Assembly (NCBI GenBank): GCA_913058575.1
Contig: CAJXRF010000004.1
Span: forward strand, 1-64,000
Length of the DNA: 64,000 bases
DNA from: an uncultured Bermanella sp.
GTDB taxonomy: Bacteria; Pseudomonadota; Gammaproteobacteria; Pseudomonadales; Oceanobacteraceae
Direction: 5' to 3'
This document shows positions 57,042 to 64,000 of the stretch, in pieces. The notes beneath the pieces are model-generated. The model saw nothing but the letters and a program-made list of their open reading frames with translations, was not told the DNA's origin and ran no database searches. Position numbers and translations under genes: made by a program. How positions within the stretch are numbered: the first letter of the stretch is position 1; each line of letters starts with the position of its first letter.

Positions 57042-59588
57042 TTAACCAATGGCGATTAAGTCTTCTTTATTTACACGTTCTTCTTTAGTAGCAGGACGAA
57101 TTTGATCTCGTACTTCTACAAACTGAACGGCTTCATCTTTCTTTTCGCTGTTAATAAAGTGGCTGAAACGTTTTAGTTTTTCAGGTGATTCAAGTGTGGT
57201 TTTCCATTCGCACTGGTAGGTGCCGACAATGGCTTCCATTTGCTCTTCAAGCTCAGCTGCGATAGTGAGTTTATCGTCTAGAACCACTTCTTTTAAATAG
57301 TCTAGGCCACCTTCAAGGTTGTCCATCCATACGCTGGTGCGCTGTAAACGGTCGGCTGTTTTCACATAAAACATTAAGAAACGGTCAATGTATTTTATTA
57401 AGGTTTCTTTATCTAAGTCTTGTGCCAATAGGTCGGTGTGACGTGGCTTCATGCCACCGTTACCACATACATATAGGTTCCAGCCATTCTCTGTGGCAAT
57501 GACACCGACATCTTTTGATTGGGCTTCAGCACACTCACGGGTACAACCCGATACAGCAAACTTAATTTTATGAGGAGAGCGTAAACCCTTGTAGCGGTTT
57601 TCTAATTCAATGGCCAAGCCAACAGAATCTTCTACGCCGTAACGACACCAGGTAGAACCCACACAAGATTTAACGGTACGCAAAGACTTACCGTAAGCGT
57701 GGCCGGTTTCAAAACCACCGTCTACTAAACGCTGCCAAATCTCAGGAAGTTCGTGTAACTGTGCGCCGAATAAATCCACACGCTGACCACCGGTTAGCTT
57801 GGTATATAAACCGTAGTCTTTGGCAATTTGGCCCACTAAAATTAGGCCTTCTGGGGTTACTTCACCGCCGGGCATACGTGGTACCACAGAGTAAGTACCG
57901 TCTTTTTGCATATTACCCAAGTAGATATCGTTGGTGTCTTGCAAGCCGATGTTACTGTCGGTTAGAACATAGTCGTTCCAGCAAGAAGCCAATATGTTCG
58001 CCGCGGCAGGCTTACAAATTTCACAACCGTGACCTTTACCGTGTTTTTCTAGTAATTCGCTAAAGGTTTTAATGCCTTCAACACGAACGATGTTGTAAAT
58101 ATCTTGGCGAGTGTAAGCAAAGTGCTCGCAAAGGTCGGTATTAACTTCGACGCCTAGGTTGGTTAGCTCGGCGTTCATCACCTGTGTCACAAGAGCAGTA
58201 CAACCGCCACAAGCGGTAGCCGCTTTGGTGGCTGATTTCACATCGCCAATGGTTTTAGCACCATCTTGAACAGAGCAACAAATGGCGCCCTTGCTCACAT
58301 CGTTACAAGAACAAATAACCGCAGTATCCGGTAATGCACCCGCCCCTAGAGTAGGTTTGGCTGCACCATCAAGGGCTGGCAAGATAAGACCTTCAGGGTT
58401 TTCAGGCAGTTCCATGTCGTTTAGAACCATTTGTAGTAGGTTGCCGTAATCTTCGGCTTCACCCACCATCACCACGCCAAGTAAAGATTTCTTGTCTGCA
58501 CTGACCACAATTTTTTTATAAACTTGGTTTACTTCGTCTGTGTAGCTGTAGCTTAGTGAGCCTTCGGTACGGGCGTGAGCATCACCAATTGAGGCCACAT
58601 CTACGCCCATCAGCTTAAGTTTGGTACTCATGTCGGCACCTTCAAATAAAGCCTCACCCGATTGCGTTAAATGCTGAGCGACCACTTTAGCCATGTTGTA
58701 ACCAGGGGCTACCAATCCGTAAATCATGCCGCCCCATAGTGCACATTCACCAATGGCGTACACGTCTGGGTCACTGGTTTGGCAATGGTTATTAATTTGA
58801 ATGCCACCACGAGGGCCCAGTTCAATTTCGCTTGAGCGTGCTAAGGCATCTTGTGGACGAATACCTGCACTGAAAAGAATTACGTCGGTTTCTAATACTT
58901 CACCATCGGCAAATTCCATTTTATGGAAACATTCGTCACCGTCTGAAATATTCTGAGTGTTCTTGCTGGTGTGAACTTTTACGCCTAATTCTTCAATTTT
59001 GCTTTTTAATAATGCGCCGCCGCCATCATCGACTTGCACCGCCATTAAGCGTGGTGCAAATTCAACCACGTGAGTTTCAAGCCCTAAATCGTGCAACGCT
59101 TTGGCCGCTTCTAGACCTAATAAACCGCCGCCAACGACCACACCCACTTTACCATTTTGAGCGCTGGCTTTTATGGCCTCTAAATCTTCAATGGTACGGT
59201 ATACCAAGCAGTTTTCACGCTCGTGACCCGGTACTGGTGGTACAAATGGGAATGAACCTGTGGCCAAAATGACTTTGTCGTAACTTAATTTTTCACCTTG
59301 ATTAGTGGTGATGATTTTATTGGTGCGATCTAACTCAGTGGCTTGGCAATTAAGTTTTAATTCAATGTTGTTCGTTTCGAAGAAGCCTTCAGATACAAGG
59401 CTTAAATCTTCAGCTGTCTTGCCAGAAAAGTAAGAGGTTAGGTAAACACGGTCATAGGCAGCGCGTGGTTCTTCGCATAAAACTGTAATTTGATAGTTTT
59501 GAGCTTGGCCCATTTCCACAAGACTTTCTAAAAATTTGTGGCCTACCATGCCGTTACCGACAACGATTAATTTTTCTTGGTTAGACAT
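57042..59588 (-). CDS. nirB: Assimilatory nitrite reductase large subunit NirB
   Basis: An 848-residue siroheme flavoprotein reducing nitrite to ammonia with NAD(P)H. Domains in order: FAD/NAD reductase (GNGMVGHKFLESL; VVGGGLLGLEAAKAL), two Cys-rich BFD-like segments (CSCNDVSKGAICC; ACGGCTALV; and the GCEICKP segment), and the sulfite/nitrite reductase fold with the siroheme-4Fe4S cysteines near residues 641-647 (CVGSTWCRYG) and 680-684 (CTREC). GGAGAGAG precedes the ATG. The sigma-54 promoter lies about 60 bp upstream. Siroheme could be completed by the CbiX-type chelatase at 19.9 kb. Confidence 0.95.
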   Translation of the reverse strand: MSNQEKLIVVGNGMVGHKFLESLVEMGQAQNYQITVLCEEPRAAYDRVYLTSYFSGKTAEDLSLVSEGFFETNNIELKLNCQATELDRTNKIITTNQGEKLSYDKVILATGSFPFVPPVPGHERENCLVYRTIEDLEAIKASAQNGKVGVVVGGGLLGLEAAKALHDLGLETHVVEFAPRLMAVQVDDGGGALLKSKIEELGVKVHTSKNTQNISDGDECFHKMEFADGEVLETDVILFSAGIRPQDALARSSEIELGPRGGIQINNHCQTSDPDVYAIGECALWGGMIYGLVAPGYNMAKVVAQHLTQSGEALFEGADMSTKLKLMGVDVASIGDAHARTEGSLSYSYTDEVNQVYKKIVVSADKKSLLGVVMVGEAEDYGNLLQMVLNDMELPENPEGLILPALDGAAKPTLGAGALPDTAVICSCNDVSKGAICCSVQDGAKTIGDVKSATKAATACGGCTALVTQVMNAELTNLGVEVNTDLCEHFAYTRQDIYNIVRVEGIKTFSELLEKHGKGHGCEICKPAAANILASCWNDYVLTDSNIGLQDTNDIYLGNMQKDGTYSVVPRMPGGEVTPEGLILVGQIAKDYGLYTKLTGGQRVDLFGAQLHELPEIWQRLVDGGFETGHAYGKSLRTVKSCVGSTWCRYGVEDSVGLAIELENRYKGLRSPHKIKFAVSGCTRECAEAQSKDVGVIATENGWNLYVCGNGGMKPRHTDLLAQDLDKETLIKYIDRFLMFYVKTADRLQRTSVWMDNLEGGLDYLKEVVLDDKLTIAAELEEQMEAIVGTYQCEWKTTLESPEKLKRFSHFINSEKKDEAVQFVEVRDQIRPATKEERVNKEDLIAIG

Positions 59589-59646
59589 ATTCTCTCTCCG
59601 TACCCTGGGGTTTGGTCAATGCTAATTATAATATTACTCTAGGTTT

Positions 59647-59662
59647 AGCAATGCCCGTGCCA
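59647..59662 (-). promoter_or_regulatory. Sigma-54 promoter of nirBD
   Basis: On the minus strand TGGCACGGGCATTGCT is an exact match to TGGCAC-N5-TTGCW. The predicted start is near 59635, giving a leader of about 47 bases before nirB. Confidence 0.88.
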
Positions 59663-59746
59663 CATCTGTAAGCTCTTGATTTTAAAGGGCTCCAGCTAAT
59701 TTCATTAAGTTTCAAGCGGGTTGAATTGAACTAAATGCTCATAACT

Positions 59747-59793
59747 GGTGCACCCCTGCTAGGGGGGGGTGCGCTCATCTGGTGCGAGGGTGC
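59747..59793. promoter_or_regulatory. Cluster of NtrC-like half-sites upstream of nirBD
   Basis: GGTGC or GCACC occurs at 59747-59751, 59750-59754, 59768-59772, 59781-59785 and 59789-59793, about 110-160 bp upstream of the predicted start. These are half-sites of the NtrC palindrome, although the spacing of pairs is not canonical. The rest of the 59663-60321 region shows no gene I can support. Confidence 0.55.
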
Positions 59794-60321
59794 AATCATT
59801 AAATGATTACCCAGTGTTTAGTTAAGTGGTTTTATTTGGTCAGCTTGGCTAGTTGGCGTGATACGCGTTGGATTCTGTTTTTTAAACATTCATTAAATAC
59901 TACAAGATTTATTTCATGGCCCTAAATTAAAATAGTACCGATATAGAGGTATTGTCTATTTGTGGCGTTATATGAAAATGCGAACTGCAACTTACGACTA
60001 AAGTTTAAGTCTTACTGTCTAACCGCTGTGCTACTTAAAAGTTGAGTGTGAATCAGCTCTATTAATTAGATTCTCTTTTTTACAAAACACGTATGACAAT
60101 TCATATCTCTGTATAATGGTTTAAATGATTCCCCTGGATCCTCATGCACGTGTCTCTTCTTTAATGCTGAAAATACCAATAAATATAATATTTGCCTAAA
60201 CAGAATTTCCGCTTAGCCTAAAGAAAAATTAATTATCTAGACAGGATTTGATCTGAGTCCTAAAAAGAACGGTGGCATCATTTAAGATAGTAAAATTTAT
60301 GAATGAATATAGGAAACTGCT

Positions 60322-61128
60322 ATGAAATATTATATATGGCTTTTAAGCTTTGCATTATTAGCGGGCTCGTTAAATAGTTACGCACAAATTGACGATTTAT
60401 CTAAAGCCATTAATGAATCTGGGCGTTTACGAATGTTGACGCAGCGATTATCTAAGGCTTATTTATTAAAAAACATGGACATACAGCCCAGCAAAGCACA
60501 GTTGCAATTTACCACTGGCATTGAAAAGTTTAATACTAATTTGAAGGAGCTGACTGCCTTTAGTGAAAAAACAAACAGACCAGCGCCTTTATTGGAGACA
60601 CTGAACTTAATTGAACAAGAATGGCTCGCATATCAACAGGCCTTATCAGGGACACTAGATAAAACGACCGTTGATAACTTATTGGCATCAAGTGATCGAA
60701 CATTATTGGCTTGTGAAGCATTAGTGAGCCAACTTGAAAAAGCGGCTGAAGTACAAAGTGCCCAATGGGTGAATCTTTCAGGCCGTCAACGTATGTTGAG
60801 TCAGCGTATCGCCAAATTATATTCAGCTATTAGCTATTCCGACGGTAATGAAATAGGTCTGGCTCATATAGAAGAATTAAATGATGCGGTGACAGAGTTT
60901 GACTTAGCTCTTGATAAGCTGCTTAACAGCCCAGTGAATACCCATTTTGTTAATCATAAATTAAAAAAGGTGGCGACCCAGTGGAATTTCTCTAAACAGG
61001 GTTTTAAATTGCTGGGTAAGGGCAATAGCACTCCGTTAGTCATCGCCATGACGACCGAGACCATGCTCAAGCAAATGAATGACATTACTGAATTATACGA
61101 AGCCTTGGCCAAAAAACAAAAAAGCTAG
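60322..61128 (+). CDS. Soluble periplasmic protein with two PilJ-type (NarX-like) domains
   Basis: A 268-residue protein with a signal peptide (MKYYIWLLSFALLAGSLNSYA) and no other membrane segment. It contains two repeats with P-box-like signatures: INESGRLRMLTQRLSKAYL (about residues 30-50) and VNLSGRQRMLSQRIAKLYS (about 152-172). The type IV pili MCP N-terminal (PilJ) family is the best match; related helical sensor domains in NarX and NarQ bind nitrate at such a motif. Here there is no kinase or chemotaxis output. A related copy lies convergently at 61763. Adjacent to nirBD, a role in nitrate/nitrite binding is an inference. Confidence 0.78.
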   Translation: MKYYIWLLSFALLAGSLNSYAQIDDLSKAINESGRLRMLTQRLSKAYLLKNMDIQPSKAQLQFTTGIEKFNTNLKELTAFSEKTNRPAPLLETLNLIEQEWLAYQQALSGTLDKTTVDNLLASSDRTLLACEALVSQLEKAAEVQSAQWVNLSGRQRMLSQRIAKLYSAISYSDGNEIGLAHIEELNDAVTEFDLALDKLLNSPVNTHFVNHKLKKVATQWNFSKQGFKLLGKGNSTPLVIAMTTETMLKQMNDITELYEALAKKQKS

Positions 61129-61185
61129 CGTCTAAGGATTGGAATACAGTGAATGAATCTTGCTGTATTTATGGATCTAAGTTAA

Positions 61186-61233
61186 TTGCCAAATGGTGGT
61201 GAGTAATTATTTAAGCTTACTCATATTTGGCAA
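61186..61233. terminator. Long imperfect hairpin after the first PilJ-domain gene
   Basis: TTGCCAAAT pairs with ATTTGGCAA, and inside it GAGTAA pairs with TTACTC around a 10-nt loop, with a small internal loop. T residues after it are sparse (TGACTTTATTT). The remaining gap to 61762 shows nothing I can identify. Confidence 0.5.
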
Positions 61234-61762
61234 TGACTTTATTTAGATGGTCATTGTTTTTAATAATTGCTTATTCTTGATCAAAAAACCGTACAAACCT
61301 CTGCTATTCCTTGGCTATTGACGTGGTATTAAGTTTTCCTTAGATGTAGATCAAAACCTATGTGCTTTCAGCAAGTATTTTAGTTGTCAGTGATGTGATT
61401 TGGCGGTTCCATTAGGCACGTCATACACGATGCCAGTAGGCTCTTTTGCTAATTCGTTTATCATGAAAGGCCGATGGTGGGCATATTGATAATAATCCTA
61501 GAATTTGACAGTATTTGTATTAGGTCAATAATGAAAAGTACTATTTAAAGTAGTTTATATTATATCAATATGATTTATTTTCTTTGAGGTAACTTCAATT
61601 ATAAAAATCAAAACCTGCTTTGACGTAGAAATAGCAAAACGAGAGAGGATGTTGGAAGTGTTTACTCTGTCATTACCTCAGTAGAGTTCAACGAAAATTC
61701 ATATCGTCCTTGATTGAATTCTTGCTCATAACGAAGGGTGCTAGCGGTAAAATATTATGGCG

Positions 61763-62584
61763 CTATATTTTGGCTATGTGCTTTTTTTTGTTGTCAATTT
61801 CCTCATATAGTGCGGTGATGTCATTCATTTGTTTGAGAATACTTTCAGTGGTCATGAATATGACTAAGGGTGTGCTGCTGCCTTCACTTAATACGCGAAA
61901 ACCCTGCTTAGAGAAGTTCCATTGAGTGGCCACTTTTTTAAGTTTGTGGTTCACATAATGTGTGTTGTCTGGGCTATCTGTTAATTCTTGAAGAGCTTTG
62001 TCAAATTCGCTTACCGCTTTTTTAAGGCCTTTATGATAAAGAGTGTTATCACCTGAAAGACTGATGGCGGTATATAGTTTTGCTATACGTTGGCTCAGCA
62101 TACGTTGGCGTCCAGATAAATTTACCCAACGGGCACTTTGGCGTTGAGCGGTTTTCTCTAGTTGCACAACGAGCTTCTCACAAGCCATTAGCGTGAGATC
62201 ACTTTGCTTTAAAATTAGTTTAGCTGAATAATTTGCAGAATAATCATCTAGCTCAAGCATAAGAGTTTTCTTATATTTACCCCAGTTTTTTTCTATCTCA
62301 TTGATCGTTTCGTGTAATTCAGCAGAATCTTGTAATGCAGCACTGAAAATTTTTAGCTCGCTGATATTTTGTTCAAATTTGGCAACACTTTTTGTAAATT
62401 GCTGTTGCGTGACTGCGGGTTGGATATCCAGTGCTTTAAGTAAGTAGGCCTTTGCCATGCGCTGGGTGAGCATGCGTAAGCGTCCAGATTCGTTGATTGC
62501 TTGTGAAAGATTATCTATTTTAGCTTGAGCGGGTAGTGCAGTCAGTGCCAATACCAAACTGATGCAGTATATAAATGCTTTCAT
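61763..62584 (-). CDS. Second soluble periplasmic double-PilJ-domain protein
   Basis: A 273-residue paralogue of the protein at 60322. Signal peptide MKAFIYCISLVLALTALPAQA; both motifs are kept (INESGRLRMLTQRMAKAYL and VNLSGRQRMLSQRIAKLYT), and the C-terminal segment THYVNHKLKKVATQWNFSKQGF is nearly identical in both. I place the start at the ATG at 62584, the only start before a signal peptide; the frame is open to 62716. It lies downstream of the porin on the same strand, 178 bp away. Confidence 0.78.
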   Translation of the reverse strand: MKAFIYCISLVLALTALPAQAKIDNLSQAINESGRLRMLTQRMAKAYLLKALDIQPAVTQQQFTKSVAKFEQNISELKIFSAALQDSAELHETINEIEKNWGKYKKTLMLELDDYSANYSAKLILKQSDLTLMACEKLVVQLEKTAQRQSARWVNLSGRQRMLSQRIAKLYTAISLSGDNTLYHKGLKKAVSEFDKALQELTDSPDNTHYVNHKLKKVATQWNFSKQGFRVLSEGSSTPLVIFMTTESILKQMNDITALYEEIDNKKKHIAKI

Positions 62585-62762
62585 TTTATACGCCTTGTTG
62601 ATTGCCGTTATACTTCTTAGGTGTTTGGAGAGTAAAAAGTTAAAAGCTGTTTTAAAGCAAAAAGGGCCGCATGATAATGCAATGGACGAACCATCATGCT
62701 GCCAAGGTTGAGACACTAAATTTCGTTGTTATTAAAAGTTAGCTTTAGTGGAAGCTAGTTAT

Positions 62763-63953
62763 TTAAAATTTAGCGGTGCCAGTCAGCCATAGTTTAGTGA
62801 TGTCTATGTCGCCGGTTTCTTCGGTAGAAAAGTATTGGGCGACTTTTAGGCTAGCGCCAAAATCTCCGAATTTTTTAGCTACTAAAAACCCCATTTCTGA
62901 ACCTAAATCGTCACTGCCTTCTACGGCATCAAATTTATGAAGTTGGGCCACCAGTTTTACACCGCTCACTTTAGTGACAGCGCTAAAGTTAACATCTTGA
63001 ATGCCATTATTGCCGCCACCTTTTAAAAATTTATCTGTCCAGCCAAAAAATTTGTGGTTGGTTCCCAGTGGTGTGGCAAAAGCGGCTTCACCATCATCAC
63101 TGCCAAATACTTCGTAACCTAGTTTAGCGGTGACCCCAGCAATTTTTTGTCCAATTGAAATATTATAATACAAGGAGGTAGTATCAGCTGTGGCAGTGCT
63201 TTTATCTTGAGTGGCTAGCTCTGCTTCTAATAAAATGCCACTGACAGAACCAGCTGTGCGTAGACCGAATGTATCGAAATCTACCCCAGAGTTTTCTTGC
63301 CCCATATCGTCTATGCCATAGTAATAAGCGCTGGCTGATAAGTCTTTGCTGATTGCGTATTTAACATTTAGTAAATTAATGTCCTCTTTTGTATTGGTGT
63401 TTGTAATGCTGTTTCGATTATTTGCAGCCGCTAAAAAGATAGTGGTGTTGTCAATAGATTTGTTGGTGATGGATATAGCGTCAAAAGTGGCTTCATCTTG
63501 ACGAAATCCTACACCACCAACGTGACGCTGATTATCAAGGTTAATTCTTTGGTTACCCGCTTTAATGGTCGACCCAAATCCGTTGTACTGAAGGTAGGCT
63601 TGGTTTAATTGTGTGGTCTCTTGGTCAAGTACGACATCTTTGTTATCGGTGTTGTCGCCGTCGTTGTCATAAAACTCATCAGTGATGTGTAGAGTACTGT
63701 CACCTTCTACCAATAATGATAAACCAGCAACTTCTGCTGATTTAAAAGTAATACGAGATTTTAACGTGTTCGCCAGTGCTGAGTCGGTAGTGCCATTATC
63801 AACATCTGCACTTTCCACACGATATCGAAAATTTAAATCTAAATTACTCTCCTTAATAAGTTCATCAAAGCTTTGTGCTTGGGTTGTCATGGCCATGCTT
63901 AGTGCCAGTGTACTAATGGTGCTGGCGATTACACTTTTTTTAAAGTTTTTCAT
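62763..63953 (-). CDS. Outer-membrane porin, alginate-export-like family
   Basis: A 396-residue beta-barrel protein with signal peptide (cleavage near MTTQAQS) and a C-terminal Phe (LWLTGTAKF), typical of outer-membrane proteins. GNQRINLDNQRHVGGVGFRQ and the segment NHKFFGWTDKFLKGGGNNG match the alginate-export (AlgE-like) porin family, which is common in marine bacteria and not limited to alginate. Given the nearby nitrate genes a nitrate- or anion-related role is possible. No alginate genes are present here. The promoter is at the right edge of the window. Confidence 0.82.
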   Translation of the reverse strand: MKNFKKSVIASTISTLALSMAMTTQAQSFDELIKESNLDLNFRYRVESADVDNGTTDSALANTLKSRITFKSAEVAGLSLLVEGDSTLHITDEFYDNDGDNTDNKDVVLDQETTQLNQAYLQYNGFGSTIKAGNQRINLDNQRHVGGVGFRQDEATFDAISITNKSIDNTTIFLAAANNRNSITNTNTKEDINLLNVKYAISKDLSASAYYYGIDDMGQENSGVDFDTFGLRTAGSVSGILLEAELATQDKSTATADTTSLYYNISIGQKIAGVTAKLGYEVFGSDDGEAAFATPLGTNHKFFGWTDKFLKGGGNNGIQDVNFSAVTKVSGVKLVAQLHKFDAVEGSDDLGSEMGFLVAKKFGDFGASLKVAQYFSTEETGDIDITKLWLTGTAKF

Positions 63954-64000
63954 TTTCTATCTTCCTTTAGTGGGTCAGTTATTTTTTAAGTGGTAAGGAT

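Noticed and set aside
59745-59793. C-rich hairpin upstream of nirB as a NasR/NasT-type antitermination leader
   Set aside because: It lies upstream of the sigma-54 promoter, so it would not be in the transcript, and the stem halves coincide with NtrC-like half-sites.

Overview
The window is a chromosomal segment of a low-to-mid GC marine gammaproteobacterium. The run ffh - rpsP-rimM-trmD-rplS - dsbC - hom - thrC - recJ, together with creBCD, purT, an AlgW/DegS-type protease and an alginate-export-type porin, suggests an Oceanospirillales-like organism (for example the Bermanella/Oleispira group). That placement is an inference from gene order; no rRNA is present. I saw no tRNA, rRNA, CRISPR array, transposase or prophage gene.

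Layout. 1-718: five copies of a 149-bp direct repeat made from the 3' end of the amidase gene that follows. 0.6-20.4 kb: mostly housekeeping and envelope genes (amidase, LpxL-like acyltransferase, SPOUT methyltransferase, a MASE1/CHASE hybrid kinase, dodecin, a periplasmic protease, a Nif3 protein, an orphan formyltransferase, a royal-jelly/yellow-family protein, a BASS symporter, the creBCD envelope-stress set, a LysR regulator and a CbiX chelatase). 20.6-27.7 kb: a Wadjet/MksBEFG-type plasmid-defence locus, jetA-jetB-jetC on + with jetD convergent on -, and a relic of a second jetC start between jetB and jetC. 28-36.5 kb: small accessory proteins, Nudix hydrolases, a gamma-carbonic-anhydrase-fold protein, purT, a DMT transporter, a CorB-like protein and a YpjD-like protein. 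36.7-49.6 kb: the translation, SRP, threonine and RecJ block, a long-chain-type acyl-CoA dehydrogenase and inorganic pyrophosphatase. 49.7-50.8 kb: a Xre/RES toxin-antitoxin pair with a clear promoter and palindromic operator. 50.9-64 kb: assimilatory nitrate/nitrite reduction (nasB-nasA and nirB-nirD), an orphan periplasmic binding protein, two soluble double-PilJ-domain periplasmic proteins and a porin.

How the parts work together. Nitrate would be reduced by NasA, with electrons probably from the NasB-like flavoprotein, and the nitrite by NirBD, whose siroheme could need the CbiX-type chelatase at 19.9 kb. Both operons have near-consensus sigma-54 (-24/-12) promoters with NtrC-like half-sites 80-150 bp upstream, so the sequence points to nitrogen-limitation control through NtrC. 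The nas promoter lies inside the longest nasB reading frame and therefore fixes a shorter nasB start. The paired PilJ-domain proteins next to nirB carry motifs resembling the nitrate-sensing P-box of NarX-type sensors but have no membrane anchor or output domain; they are the best candidates here for an uncharacterised nitrate-related module.

Most striking non-coding features: the 149-bp array, whose two sequence classes differ only at six synonymous positions; a duplicated long-hairpin element plus a 54-bp tandem repeat between rplS and dsbC; and a perfect 14-bp-arm inverted repeat at 34.2 kb.
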